64,000 nucleotides of DNA from an uncultured Ruminococcus sp. Lineage in GTDB: Bacteria > Bacillota > Clostridia > Oscillospirales > Ruminococcaceae. Of the stretch, positions 35,276 to 44,030 are shown one piece after another (the stretch's first letter is position 1; each line of letters begins with the position of its first letter). The position numbers and the translations under genes were made by a program. Location: positions 216,229 to 280,228 of the forward strand of contig CAKSMF010000002.1 in assembly GCA_934474025.1 (NCBI GenBank), read 5' to 3'. The notes beneath the pieces were generated by a model, which was not told the DNA's origin, searched no databases, and saw only the letters and a program-made list of their open reading frames with translations.

Positions 35276-36745
35276 TTGAATGAATCAAACCAGTGGACAA
35301 CACCCACACCCCTCCGTCCCGACGGGACAAATCTCCTACCGTTTCCCGTGAACACACTGCCGCCTATCATAGGTGATATGGCGGACGCAATAGCGACTAC
35401 CACTTCAACGGATGTTGCTATGGCAGGCACTTCGATACTCTCGGCGGTGAGCTACTGCTTTTCAGGCGTTTACAGAATGTCGGCAAAGCGAGACCATACG
35501 GAACCGCTGGTACTTGATACCATCACAATAGCAGAGCCGAGCTTCAAGAAATCTCCTGTTATCTCATTGATAAAGCGACCGTACATTCAGTTCGCCCACG
35601 ACTGGAACGAGAACAACAAACAGGACATCTTCACGGCACAGGCAGAATACAAGCTGCTTGCAGGCAAGCTCGAAGCACTTGAAAAGAAGAAAGATGTTAC
35701 CGCCGAGGAGATAGCCAAGCTCCAGACGGAGATGAGCAATATGCCTCCGAGCAACTTCCGTAGAATAGCTGTTGACGATGTCACGCCCGAATCCCTTGTG
35801 CATCTGTTGGAAGAAAACGGCACTCTGCTGATGATCTCCGATGAAGCCGGTATGCTCGGCAATTTCAGCGGACGGTACAGCAGCAATATCCCGAACCTTG
35901 ATTTGCTCCTGAAATCGTGGAACGGAGAAACGTATATCAGCGACAGAGCGACCAGAGGGTGCATCGTTCTCAAAAAGCCCTACATGAGTATCTGTCTTGC
36001 GTGTCAGCCCTATATGTTTGATAGCATGATAAACAATCCTGCTTTCAGGGGCAGCGGTCTGATAGCTCGTTTCCTTTATTGTTTCCCAGTAAGCAATATC
36101 GGTTCACGAAAATATGATACCTCACCTGTACCCGAAGCAGTATCGGAAAGTTATCAGAAGCTGATATACAAGCTCCTTAGCACGAAGTTCACCTATCACG
36201 ATGAAAAAGAGCTGTATCTCCACTTTGATGGCAAGGCTTACGGCGAGTTCGTGGACTACTACAACAACTACATTGAACCGCACCTCGTCACGGACATGGC
36301 GTTTTGCAAGGATTGGGGCGGCAAGTATCACGGTGAACTGCTCCGTCTGTGCGGTATCATTCACTGTATCAAGTGTGCGTTGAATGGTGTTGAGCCTGTG
36401 GAGAGCCGTGTCACGCTTGACACGTTCTGTAACGCTATCGAGATCGGTGAGTATTTCCGTGAGCAGGCGATTTATGCGTATAGTCTCGGTGACGTTGACC
36501 TCGGAACGGTCAAGGCTGAGAGGATACTGAACAAGATTCGCTCCAAGCACATTCAGCAGATCAGGCAGAACGACCTGTACAAGCTGTGCCGATGCACACT
36601 TTTCAAAAACGCCGCCGACTTTGCAGAAACAATGGATATGTTGGAGGAATATAACTATATCCACCGTGAAACAATTCCGGCAGCAAACGGCTGTAATCGT
36701 TCGGGGATAATGGTCTATATCAATCCCCATATCCATACACAATAA
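35276..36745 (+). CDS. DUF3987-type replication protein (element 2)
   Basis: 489 aa, homologous over its whole length to 22626-24071 (same blocks: LPPIIGDMADAIA, LEENGTLLMISDEAGMLGNF, NLDLLLKSWNGE, IQQIRQNDLYKLCRCTLF). The start is TTG 35276, aligned with the ATG of element 1, with AGAAAGGA 11 bases before it. First gene of the replication/mobilisation group of element 2. About 210 bases upstream hold no gene; they are the divergent control region. Confidence 0.77.
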   Translation: MNESNQWTTPTPLRPDGTNLLPFPVNTLPPIIGDMADAIATTTSTDVAMAGTSILSAVSYCFSGVYRMSAKRDHTEPLVLDTITIAEPSFKKSPVISLIKRPYIQFAHDWNENNKQDIFTAQAEYKLLAGKLEALEKKKDVTAEEIAKLQTEMSNMPPSNFRRIAVDDVTPESLVHLLEENGTLLMISDEAGMLGNFSGRYSSNIPNLDLLLKSWNGETYISDRATRGCIVLKKPYMSICLACQPYMFDSMINNPAFRGSGLIARFLYCFPVSNIGSRKYDTSPVPEAVSESYQKLIYKLLSTKFTYHDEKELYLHFDGKAYGEFVDYYNNYIEPHLVTDMAFCKDWGGKYHGELLRLCGIIHCIKCALNGVEPVESRVTLDTFCNAIEIGEYFREQAIYAYSLGDVDLGTVKAERILNKIRSKHIQQIRQNDLYKLCRCTLFKNAADFAETMDMLEEYNYIHRETIPAANGCNRSGIMVYINPHIHTQ

Positions 36746-36831
36746 ACATTTTAGACATTATAGGAGCTATTGTGCTTAAAATGTTTAAAGTTCATAAAAC
36801 ACAAACCATAGAAAGAGAGAGGTTTAATACT

Positions 36832-37128
36832 ATGACTACAATACAGAAAAAAGAGATCGTAGACAACATTCTGGAGCTGCTGATCCAGCTCACCGAGGAC
36901 GGGGAGAACTCCGCTCCGCAGACCGCCAAAGCACCGACCTCCAACAAGGTCGAGATGCTAACTATCAAGGAGAGTGCCGCACTCATCAGCGGACTGTCCG
37001 AACACACTGTCCGTCAGCTTGTGAAGCAGGGCAAGGTGAAGTCCGTTCGCACAGGCGAGGGCAGGAACGGAAAGATACTCGTCAACAAGGCTGACCTTGT
37101 GGAGTATTTTCAGGGGAAGGGGGCGTGA
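36832..37128 (+). CDS. Excisionase-like helix-turn-helix protein (element 2)
   Basis: 98 aa. Same layout as 25917-26210: helical N-terminus, then MLTIKESAALISGLSEHTVRQLVKQGKVKSVRTGEGRNGKILVNKADLVEYF. ATG 36832 has AGAGAGAGG in front. In element 2 it comes before the relaxase instead of after it, so gene order differs between the elements. Confidence 0.78.
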   Translation: MTTIQKKEIVDNILELLIQLTEDGENSAPQTAKAPTSNKVEMLTIKESAALISGLSEHTVRQLVKQGKVKSVRTGEGRNGKILVNKADLVEYFQGKGA

Positions 37129-37131
37129 GAT

Positions 37132-37305
37132 ATGAGTAAGCTCGAAACGCTGAAATTTATCCTCTGGAAAAGAAGCGGACTGCATCTCCGTGATGCTCTC
37201 GCTCGCTACTACCTCTACCTGTCAAATGAGGAGATCAAGCTCTACGAAAATGAGCTTGATCAGCTTCTCGAAAAGTACGGTGTTGAGGTGGAGCTTCCGT
37301 TCTGA
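37132..37305 (+). CDS. Small hypothetical protein, 57 aa (element 2)
   Basis: ORF MSKLETLKFILWKRSGLHLR... to VEVELPF, starting 3 bases after the excisionase-like gene; GGGGGCG before it gives weak coupling. Helical, charged. No counterpart in element 1 and no known family. Confidence 0.5.
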   Translation: MSKLETLKFILWKRSGLHLRDALARYYLYLSNEEIKLYENELDQLLEKYGVEVELPF

Positions 37306-37340
37306 TTTCGCAGTTTTCAGAATCGCATTTCCGATATTTT

Positions 37341-37395
37341 GTAATGCGGATTTTTGAATAATTGCGCCCACGTTTTCGGCTGCTCCGTCAGCCGT
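37341..37395. other. Candidate oriT of element 2
   Basis: GTAATGCGGATTTTTGAATA, then ATTGCGCCCAC and CTGCTCCGTCAGCCGTT, conserved with 24324-24378. About 250 bases before the relaxase start. Confidence 0.5.
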
Positions 37396-37644
37396 TCAGC
37401 CTCGCAGAGCCCCAATAGCATTTTTGATAGTCCGAGTAGGCTGTCAAAAGTGCTTTGGGGTTACTGGCGGCGCTCCGCAAGTAAATCCGGCTCTCCGAGC
37501 CGTTTGGTTTGCCGATATGCTTATCGTTGCAAGCCAATTTCAAAGCCCTTCAAGGGCGCTCATCATCGCACAGGCGGTGAGCCTTGTGTGTATGATTCTC
37601 CCTCGTCAGAGGGTTCAGATACAGATATAAAAGGAGACATTTTC

Positions 37645-38844
37645 ATGAATACAAAATCTATCTCGATGTGTCAGGGCAAGGGCAGCCTTTCACATAACAA
37701 CAGGGAGTTCTCTGCCAAGAATATCGACCCGTCAAGAACTGCGGATAACATCGTGTTCATTCAGCAGGATTTGGGCGATGCTTATCATCAGCTTTTCGAT
37801 GAAGCGGTAGAGAGATACAACGCTCATCAGAAAAGAAATGACCGAAGGATCGGTGACTACTTTGAACATCTGTTCAACCGTCCGCCGAGCAAGAGCGTTA
37901 TCACAGGAGCGAACAAGCAGAAGAGCTTCTATGAGGATTTGGTGCAGATCGGCACGAAGGACGATACGGGTGTCGGCACTCCCGATGCCGAAATCGCTAA
38001 GGAGTGTCTGCGTGAATACATAGAGGGCTTTCAGGAAAGAAACCCAAATTTCTACATCTTTAATGCCGTGATGCACCTCGATGAAGCCACGCCGCATCTG
38101 CACATCGACTATATCCCCATAGGGCATTTCGGCAGAGGACTCGATACCAGAAATGCTATGGCAAAGGCTCTTGAAGAAATGGGATACGGAACGGGTGCAA
38201 ATGCGATCAACCGCTGGCGGTTAGCCGAGTGGGAAGTGCAGAAAAATATCTGCACTGCTCACGGTATCGAAATCAGCGAGCCGAAGAAGTCCAGAGGGTA
38301 CAGCTATACGGTTGCGGAATACGGCGAGCATCAGGACGAGATTAGACGGCTGAATGAGGAAAAGGAGCAGGCACTTTCCGAGCGAGATGAAGTCCGTGCC
38401 GAACTCGAAAAGGTGTCCAAAAAGAAAGTCAAGCTGACCGAGATCGACAGTGTGGAAACAGGAAAGACCATTTTCGGCGGTAAGGTCACGGTTTCGCAGG
38501 AAGATTGGCAGAACGTCACCGACCTTGCAAAGAAAGAAGTCGCATCTCAGAAGCAGACCAAGAAGCTCCGTCAAGAACGGGATGAAGCTGTTCGGGAGCG
38601 TGATGAATTGAAAGCGAAGCTGTCGGCGGTTTCCTCGGAGCTTGCTGCATACAAAAAGAAAGAGGAGGATGCACGTTATTTCTCTCGTGATAAGATGAAA
38701 AAAGAAGCAACTCGAATCAATCGTGAGGAAGAACTGTCCCGTGAGCTGAAAAAGGCTAAGGCTTTCATTTCTGCCTGCGGGCTGAGTTCCGATTTTCAGC
38801 AGTACAAATATAACAGCAACACAAAAAAGAGAACGTTAGAATAA
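37645..38844 (+). CDS. mobV: MobV-type relaxase (element 2)
   Basis: 399 aa. SMCQGKGSLSHNNREF (HNxR), FNAVMHLDEATPHLHIDYIPIGHF (HxDExTPHxH metal site), C-terminal coiled coil nearly identical to that of element 1 (KEVASQKQTKKLRQERDEAVRERDELKAKLSAVSSELA). Start ATG 37645 has AAAAGGAGACATTTTC before it; the frame is open further upstream, but that DNA is the oriT region. Mobilises the element on a helper's mating channel, since no channel genes are present. Confidence 0.88.
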   Translation: MNTKSISMCQGKGSLSHNNREFSAKNIDPSRTADNIVFIQQDLGDAYHQLFDEAVERYNAHQKRNDRRIGDYFEHLFNRPPSKSVITGANKQKSFYEDLVQIGTKDDTGVGTPDAEIAKECLREYIEGFQERNPNFYIFNAVMHLDEATPHLHIDYIPIGHFGRGLDTRNAMAKALEEMGYGTGANAINRWRLAEWEVQKNICTAHGIEISEPKKSRGYSYTVAEYGEHQDEIRRLNEEKEQALSERDEVRAELEKVSKKKVKLTEIDSVETGKTIFGGKVTVSQEDWQNVTDLAKKEVASQKQTKKLRQERDEAVRERDELKAKLSAVSSELAAYKKKEEDARYFSRDKMKKEATRINREEELSRELKKAKAFISACGLSSDFQQYKYNSNTKKRTLE

Positions 38845-38857
38845 AAGAATGAAGTTT

Positions 38858-38942
38858 ATGACATACCCGAAAAAAGTAGGTCAACCCCCTTGACAACGGC
38901 GAAATATTGCGCTACAATCATAGATGTACAAGGGTATGTCAT
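38858..38942 (+). promoter_or_regulatory. Integrase promoter between inverted repeats (element 2)
   Basis: TTGACA (38890-38895), 17 bases, TACAAT (38913-38918). Arms ATGACATACCC (38858-38868) and GGGTATGTCAT (38932-38942) pair perfectly. Same plan as in element 1 with a different arm sequence, so each element probably has its own regulator specificity. Confidence 0.75.
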
Positions 38943-38960
38943 AAATACAGGAGGTAATTT

Positions 38961-40142
38961 ATGGCAACCATAAAGAAACGTGGCGACAGCTATCTTATCA
39001 GAGTGAGCTGCGGTTATGATATAAACGGCAATCACAAGGAACAGTCCATGACTTGGAAGCCCGATGAGGGTATGACCAAGAAGCAGATCGAAAAGGAACT
39101 GAACCGTCAGGCGGTCATGTTCGAGGAGTCGGTCAATCACGGCTTTAAGACTTCTGCTATGAAGTTTCAGGAGCTTGCGGAGGAGTGGTTCGAGAACTAC
39201 GCTAAAAACGCCCTCAGAAGCACTACATACGAGCGTATGCTCCAGCTTACCCACCGTGTCTATCCTGCTATCGGTCATCTGCGTATCGACAAGATAACCG
39301 CAAGGCATTTGCAGGGTTTTGTGAACTCTCTCGCCAAAGAGGGTGCGAACGAAAAGACAGGCAAGCCCCTCGCGCCGAAAACGATACGTCACAATCTCAG
39401 CTTTATCTCGGACGTGTTCAGCTATGCGGTTCGTATGGACTTGGTATCGGACAATCCTTGCAGGAAAGTGACTATCCCGAAAGGCGAGGTCAAGGAGAAG
39501 CCTATCTACTCTCAGGAGGAGATCGCACAGCTCCTTACGGCTATCAACGGCGAGGACACAAAGTACCGTGCTTTCTTCTATCTGATAGCGTACAGCGGTT
39601 TCCGCAGGAGCGAAATGCTCGGTCTGGAGTGGAAAGACATCGACTTCGAGAACAACATCATCAGCATCAGGAGAACGAGCAACTACACGTCAGAGCGTGG
39701 CATCTACACCGATACGACAAAGACCAAGCGTTCCAAGCGTGTATTGAAGATCAGTCCCTACATCATGGGTATCCTTAAAGAACTGAAAGACGAGCAGGAC
39801 GAAGAAGCACTCCGCTTGGGCGACAAGTGGGTAGAGAGCGACAGGCTGTTCGTCAAGTGGAACGGCGAACCCATGAACAATCAAACCCCTTACGGCTGGC
39901 TGAAAGAGTTCTGCGAGAAGAACGATATGCCTTTCTATGGAATCCACAGCTTTCGTCACTTCGCAGCTTCGGCTTTAATTTCGGCTGGTCTTGATGTGGT
40001 GACGGTATCGGGAGCATTAGGACATTGCAATTCGGGAACGACTTTGAACGTCTATGCTCATTTGTTCCAGACCGCACAGGCGAGAGTGGCTCAGGCGATG
40101 GACGGAGCGTTCAGTTTTCTTCCGCAGGACAGCACAAAATAA
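38961..40142 (+). CDS. int: Tyrosine integrase of element 2 (intact)
   Basis: 393 aa. N-terminal TIKKRGDSYLIRVSCGYD arm-binding part, core-binding domain (about 60-175), catalytic domain with Arg in AYSGFRRSEMLGLEW, HSFRHFAAS (HxxR), GALGHCNSGTTLNVYAH (GH and nucleophilic Tyr). GGAGGTAATTT precedes the start. All catalytic residues are present, and the gene points at tRNA-Glu, its target, 115 bases away. It is the only working integrase in the pair and could also recombine the attachment copies of element 1, since the cores are identical. Confidence 0.93.
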   Translation: MATIKKRGDSYLIRVSCGYDINGNHKEQSMTWKPDEGMTKKQIEKELNRQAVMFEESVNHGFKTSAMKFQELAEEWFENYAKNALRSTTYERMLQLTHRVYPAIGHLRIDKITARHLQGFVNSLAKEGANEKTGKPLAPKTIRHNLSFISDVFSYAVRMDLVSDNPCRKVTIPKGEVKEKPIYSQEEIAQLLTAINGEDTKYRAFFYLIAYSGFRRSEMLGLEWKDIDFENNIISIRRTSNYTSERGIYTDTTKTKRSKRVLKISPYIMGILKELKDEQDEEALRLGDKWVESDRLFVKWNGEPMNNQTPYGWLKEFCEKNDMPFYGIHSFRHFAASALISAGLDVVTVSGALGHCNSGTTLNVYAHLFQTAQARVAQAMDGAFSFLPQDSTK

Positions 40143-40217
40143 AACAAGAATGTCCGCTGCAAAATCGCAATAGCGGACAAGTAGCGGACAAACCCTATTT
40201 TCGGTATAAAAGAAAAA

Positions 40218-40249
40218 CTCGGAAACAACGTATTTACACTGTTTCCGAG
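40218..40249 (-). terminator. Terminator-type hairpin at the right end of element 2
   Basis: CTCGGAAAC pairs with GTTTCCGAG; with the A run beside it on the plus strand it ends the minus-strand tRNA-Glu transcript now. Confidence 0.75.
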
Positions 40250-40258
40250 CATATGGTT

Positions 40259-40333
40259 TGGTGACCCGTACGGGAATCGAACCCATGATTCCGCCGTGAA
40301 AGGGCGATGTCTTAACCGCTTGACCAACGGGCC
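40259..40333 (-). tRNA. tRNA-Glu (anticodon TTC), integration target
   Basis: Minus strand: GGCCCGTTGGTCAAGCGGTT, anticodon loop CTTTCAC (TTC), T arm GGGTTCGATTCCC, acceptor partner ACGGGTC, and encoded CCA. A full cloverleaf forms. Its 3' 23 bases are the attachment core shared with 27707 and 16140, so integration keeps the tRNA intact. Confidence 0.95.
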
Positions 40334-40341
40334 TTTTGAAA

Positions 40342-40418
40342 TGGTAGCGGCAGTAGGATTTGAACCAACGACCAATCGGGTATGAACCGAGTACTCTAGC
40401 CAGCTGAGCTATGCCGCC
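40342..40418 (-). tRNA. tRNA-Met (anticodon CAT, probably elongator)
   Basis: Minus strand GGCGGCATAGCTCAGCTGGC, anticodon loop TTCATAC, T arm TTGGTTCAAATCC, CCA encoded. The 5' G-U end and the GGTTCATACCC anticodon arm are usual for clostridial elongator Met; not the initiator type. Cotranscribed with tRNA-Glu downstream. Confidence 0.9.
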
Positions 40419-40612
40419 ATTAATTGTCGTCGTTGCGATTACTGCCTTACGACAGATATTATTATACCTCATATTTTGAAAAAAGTCAATAGGAAAATTC
40501 AAAAAAATTTAAGTTTGTGAAAAACTACAAAACAAATAATTTATATTTCGACAAATATATGCACATATCACAACTACTTTGCTATTATATGGATAATATT
40601 ATTAGTTCTGTA

Positions 40613-40641
40613 TTGACTTACAGTGATAAATATGATATGAT
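40613..40641 (+). promoter_or_regulatory. Promoter of the Imm51-like gene
   Basis: TTGACT, 17 bases, TATGAT; 35 bases before the start codon. Confidence 0.6.
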
Positions 40642-40675
40642 TATGAAAAAAGTTAATGTAAAAGGAGGAAATATT

Positions 40676-41035
40676 ATGCCTGAATATTTAGATATTAATT
40701 CTGATAAAGAAAATATAAGTCTTGTTTTTTATATTGAAAATAAAAATATTATGGAAATCGGCAGTAAAATTGAAAGAATAAATTCCGATGCTTATATGAA
40801 TGGTTATAACTGGGAGGCGTTTTTAAATTATTATCTTCAGAAACAGTCTCCTGATGTTCTGGAAAATATGGATTCAGACCCCGAAGCAGGAATGTATATT
40901 GCATATTATGAAAATGTTCCGGAAAATGTTGTAAAGGTCGATAAGCTTAAGGAAATTATAGAATATCTTATTGAAAATCCTGATGACATTTATGAAATAG
41001 TCCGTGAACATGGAAATGAAATTGAATGGGACTGA
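40676..41035 (+). CDS. Imm51-family immunity-like protein
   Basis: 119 aa. ATG 40676 follows AAAAGGAGGAAATATT. The segment YMNGYNWEAFLNYYL, DPEAGMYIAYYE and the C-terminal acidic helix (IIEYLIENPDDIYEIVREHG) fit the Imm51 family, proteins that neutralise polymorphic toxins. No toxin gene lies next to it, so it is either an orphan immunity gene or has a housekeeping role. Confidence 0.65.
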   Translation: MPEYLDINSDKENISLVFYIENKNIMEIGSKIERINSDAYMNGYNWEAFLNYYLQKQSPDVLENMDSDPEAGMYIAYYENVPENVVKVDKLKEIIEYLIENPDDIYEIVREHGNEIEWD

Positions 41036-41064
41036 CATTATTCAAATAAATTTTTATAATTCTG

Positions 41065-41094
41065 TTGACAACTATAATGTAAATTTGCTATAAT
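41065..41094 (+). promoter_or_regulatory. Promoter of the radC pair
   Basis: TTGACA, 18 bases, TATAAT; 37 bases before the first radC-like gene. Confidence 0.75.
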
Positions 41095-41130
41095 ACAGGG
41101 GGGAATTATTTTAATTATAGGAGGAGGTTT

Positions 41131-41805
41131 ATGAGTTCAATTCATAAAGGTCATCGTGAACGTCTTAGAAATCGTTTTATTGAAACAGAAGGTGAAGGCT
41201 TTTTTAGGCATGAAATTGTCGAACTTCTATTATTTTATATAATTCCGAGAATGAATACAAATGAAATGGCTCATCTGCTTCTTAAAAATAATAACAATAG
41301 TATCAGCAGTTTATTTGAATCTGATATTGAGGAACTTTGTGATATTAAGGGAATAGGCGAAAATACAGCTTTATTTATTAAATTTATTTCTGAACTGAGC
41401 AGAATTTATCCGAATTTTTCCGGTAAAGCTGATTTGTCAGGGGAAAGACTTGACATAGCAGAATATTTCAGGAACAATATGACTTCCTATCAGTGTGATT
41501 ATTGTGTTATAATGAATATGAGTTATAAATTTGAAATAATAAATTCAATATCTATTCCTATGAAAGATGTATTGAAAACATCAAACAAACAATTAGCAAA
41601 TGAAATATTAAAAAGAAATCCTCACAATATTGTAATAGGAATATATCACAGCAAAGGTCTTGCAGTTCCTAACCACAGGGATTATAGTTTTTGTAAAGGC
41701 ATAAGTGATGTTTTGAAAGTTCTTGAAATACCTGTATATGATATAATGATATGCAGTAAAACAAACGTTTTTTCCATGAAAGAAAAAGGTGCGTTTAGTT
41801 TTTAA
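41131..41805 (+). CDS. RadC-like protein with degenerate JAB active site
   Basis: 224 aa. N-terminal HhH part as in RadC (GHRERLRNRFIETEGEGFFRHEIVELLLFYIIPR, CDIKGIGENTALFIKFISELSR). In the C-terminal JAB/MPN domain the usual HxHPSG...SxxD metal motif is replaced by GIYHSKGLAVPNHRDYSF. The Zn ligands are thus incomplete and the protein is probably not a peptidase/hydrolase. AGGAGGAGG before the start. Followed 26 bases later by the intact radC paralogue, so the two may form a complex or have split functions. Confidence 0.8.
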   Translation: MSSIHKGHRERLRNRFIETEGEGFFRHEIVELLLFYIIPRMNTNEMAHLLLKNNNNSISSLFESDIEELCDIKGIGENTALFIKFISELSRIYPNFSGKADLSGERLDIAEYFRNNMTSYQCDYCVIMNMSYKFEIINSISIPMKDVLKTSNKQLANEILKRNPHNIVIGIYHSKGLAVPNHRDYSFCKGISDVLKVLEIPVYDIMICSKTNVFSMKEKGAFSF

Positions 41806-41831
41806 TATTTTTTTCGGAGTAATAAAAACAT

Positions 41832-42554
41832 ATGGACGAAAATAAAAAAGATAAATCCCTTAAAGAACAATTAACAAAAAAATACCTTAATAATGGTCTT
41901 GTTTCAATGTCAGAAAATGAAATACTTCAATTGCTTCTTTCCTTTTCTGAAAGAAAAAATATTTCTGATATTTCTGAAAGTCTCCTTAAACGCTATGGAA
42001 GTATATCCAATATTTCAAAGGTTGATACAAAAATTTTGCTTAAAGACAATATACTTAACAATCAGAGCGTTGTTTTAATTAAACTCATTGCAGTTATGAG
42101 TCGTCTTTATAATATTGATAAATCCAACATAAACAGGATAGATTGTGTACAGACTGCAATAGATTTTCTTAAAAACTATTATATAGGTGTTTCAAGTGAA
42201 AAAATAGCTGTAATTGCTTTGGAAAGCGGTCTCATTATTAAGGATTATTGTTTTATTTCGTCAGGAACTAATGAAGATGTAAAAGTTTCGTGTCGTGATA
42301 TTTCAAAATTTGCACTGAGTAATGACGTTGATATGATTATTATAGCACATAACCACCCTTTAGGAGAATCAAAACCCTCTCAGGCGGATATAGCTACTAC
42401 AAAGCAACTTATAAAAATTCTTAAAAATGTAGGTGTGGTTATAATTGACCACATTATTATAGGTCAAAATGATTGTTCTTCCATGAGGGAAATTCTGAAT
42501 GACAGTTTATTCAAGGATATTCCCGACTGTGGATACAAATATGATATAAAATAA
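41832..42554 (+). CDS. radC: RadC family JAB-domain protein
   Basis: 240 aa. N-terminal helical region (ENEILQLLLSFSERKNISDISESLLKRYGSI); C-terminal JAB domain with IIAHNHPLGESKPSQADIATTKQL, that is HxHP...S...D zinc site, and VVIIDHIIIGQNDCSSMRE. Role unresolved in the family (not DNA repair as first proposed). Starts ATG 41832 after TCGGAGTAATAAAAACAT. Confidence 0.88.
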   Translation: MDENKKDKSLKEQLTKKYLNNGLVSMSENEILQLLLSFSERKNISDISESLLKRYGSISNISKVDTKILLKDNILNNQSVVLIKLIAVMSRLYNIDKSNINRIDCVQTAIDFLKNYYIGVSSEKIAVIALESGLIIKDYCFISSGTNEDVKVSCRDISKFALSNDVDMIIIAHNHPLGESKPSQADIATTKQLIKILKNVGVVIIDHIIIGQNDCSSMREILNDSLFKDIPDCGYKYDIK

Positions 42555-42556
42555 AA

Positions 42557-42588
42557 AGACACTTCCTGTTTGGAAATGTCTTTTTTTG
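42557..42588. terminator. Bidirectional terminator between radC and spoVAE
   Basis: AGACACTTCC-TGTTT-GGAAATGTCT followed by T; A run on the other side. Convergent genes. Confidence 0.85.
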
Positions 42589-42590
42589 TT

Positions 42591-42953
42591 TCAGCTTTTA
42601 TCTTTTTGAGGAAAAATTATTGCAGAAAGCAATCCTGCAAGTAAAGCTACAGTTATTCCGGCTGAAGCAGAAGTAAGTCCTCCTGTGAATACTCCTAAAA
42701 ATCCGTCACTGTCAATGGCTTTTCGGACACCTTCAGCGAGGAGATTTCCGAAACCTGTTAAAGGAACAGATGCACCTGCTCCCGCAAAATTTACAAGTGG
42801 TTTATAAATTCCGAAAGCCGATAAAATAACTCCTGTTACAACAAAACCTGTAAGTATTCTTGCCGGAGTAAATTTAGTATAATCAATAAGCAACTGTCCT
42901 ACAGCACATATTGCACCGCCTACTAAAAAAGCTTTTACCAAATCCCATAACAT
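42591..42953 (-). CDS. spoVAE: Stage V sporulation protein AE
   Basis: 120 aa, four membrane segments. VGGAICAVGQLLIDYTKFTPARIL, NFAGAGASVPLTGFGNLLAEGV and the FTGGLTSASAGI block are those of SpoVAEb, part of the SpoVA complex that moves dipicolinic acid into the forespore. Start ATG 42953 is chosen because the protein then begins MLWDLVKAFLVGG like its relatives; AGAAAGGA is 14 bases away. Directly downstream of spoVAD. Confidence 0.88.
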   Translation of the reverse strand: MLWDLVKAFLVGGAICAVGQLLIDYTKFTPARILTGFVVTGVILSAFGIYKPLVNFAGAGASVPLTGFGNLLAEGVRKAIDSDGFLGVFTGGLTSASAGITVALLAGLLSAIIFPQKDKS

Positions 42954-42963
42954 AATATTTTTT

Positions 42964-43974
42964 TCAGTCCTTTCTAAGATGTACAAGGTGTGCAATTGTA
43001 GGAATGGATTCACCTTGTTGCAGTGACATTGGTGACATTAAAGCTCCTGTTGCAGTAAACAGGATATTTTTAGCAGTACCATTCAGCAGTGATGGTAAAA
43101 AATATCCGCATAATACACTTGCACTGCAACCACACCCCGAACCTCCGCAATGAGTATCCTGTTCATTTTCGTCAAAAATCATACAGCCACAATCTCTATG
43201 TTGTTGCGAAATATCAATATTCTGTTTCTGTAAAAATTCGACTAATAATTTACTTCCTACTATTCCTAAATCGCCGGTTACTATGAAATCATAATCTTCC
43301 GGACTGCTACCAGTGGAAGTCAAATAACGCTGAATAGTTCCGGCTGCTGCGGGAGCCATTGCACTACCCATATTGTTGATATCATTAACGCCCATATCAG
43401 TAATTTTTCCGATACAACCGCCGACTATTCTTATATCGCCTACGCTTTTGGAAAGAAGTACCGCTCCCGACGCTGTACAAGTCCATTGTGAAGTGGGAGT
43501 ACGTTGACCTCCATAGGATAGCGGAAATCTGAATTGTCTTTCTGCTGTAGAAAAGTGCGAAGATGTAACAGCTATTGCATGATTTGCAACATTATTTTCA
43601 GTCATGAGTGAAGATATTATTAAACCTTCCGCCATAGTGGAACAAGCTCCATATATCCCTAAAAATGGTATTTCAAGTTCACGCAGACCGTAAGTTGAAC
43701 CGATACATTGATTGATTAAATCGCCTGAACATATAATATCAATATTTTCTTTTGTTAAATTGGCTTTTCTTATGGCATGGCTTACGGCTTCTAATTGGAA
43801 ATGGCTTTCAGCTTTTTCCCATGAATCCTCTCCGAAATGACTATCCTCAACTACTTTATCAAAATACGCTCCTAAAGGACCTTTTCCCTCTTTTGAACTC
43901 ACTACTGATGCGAAACTTTCAATTTTTACAGTATCCATCAATCTGAAAACGCCTTGTGAAATGTATTCCGCCAT
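42964..43974 (-). CDS. spoVAD: Stage V sporulation protein AD
   Basis: 336 aa, thiolase-like fold. SGDLINQCIGSTYGLRELEIPFLGIYGACSTMAEGL and SWEKAESHFQLEA are diagnostic; the Cys-rich GCMIFD...HCGGSGCGCSASVLCGY is near the C-terminus. Binds dipicolinic acid at the inner spore membrane. AATCGGAGG before the start. The usual third partner, spoVAC, is not adjacent: the next gene is an ion pump. Confidence 0.92.
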   Translation of the reverse strand: MAEYISQGVFRLMDTVKIESFASVVSSKEGKGPLGAYFDKVVEDSHFGEDSWEKAESHFQLEAVSHAIRKANLTKENIDIICSGDLINQCIGSTYGLRELEIPFLGIYGACSTMAEGLIISSLMTENNVANHAIAVTSSHFSTAERQFRFPLSYGGQRTPTSQWTCTASGAVLLSKSVGDIRIVGGCIGKITDMGVNDINNMGSAMAPAAAGTIQRYLTSTGSSPEDYDFIVTGDLGIVGSKLLVEFLQKQNIDISQQHRDCGCMIFDENEQDTHCGGSGCGCSASVLCGYFLPSLLNGTAKNILFTATGALMSPMSLQQGESIPTIAHLVHLRKD

Positions 43975-44030
43975 ATTAAAAATACCTCCGATTTTAATAG
44001 TAGTATTATTTCACAAGGCAGGACAAATAT

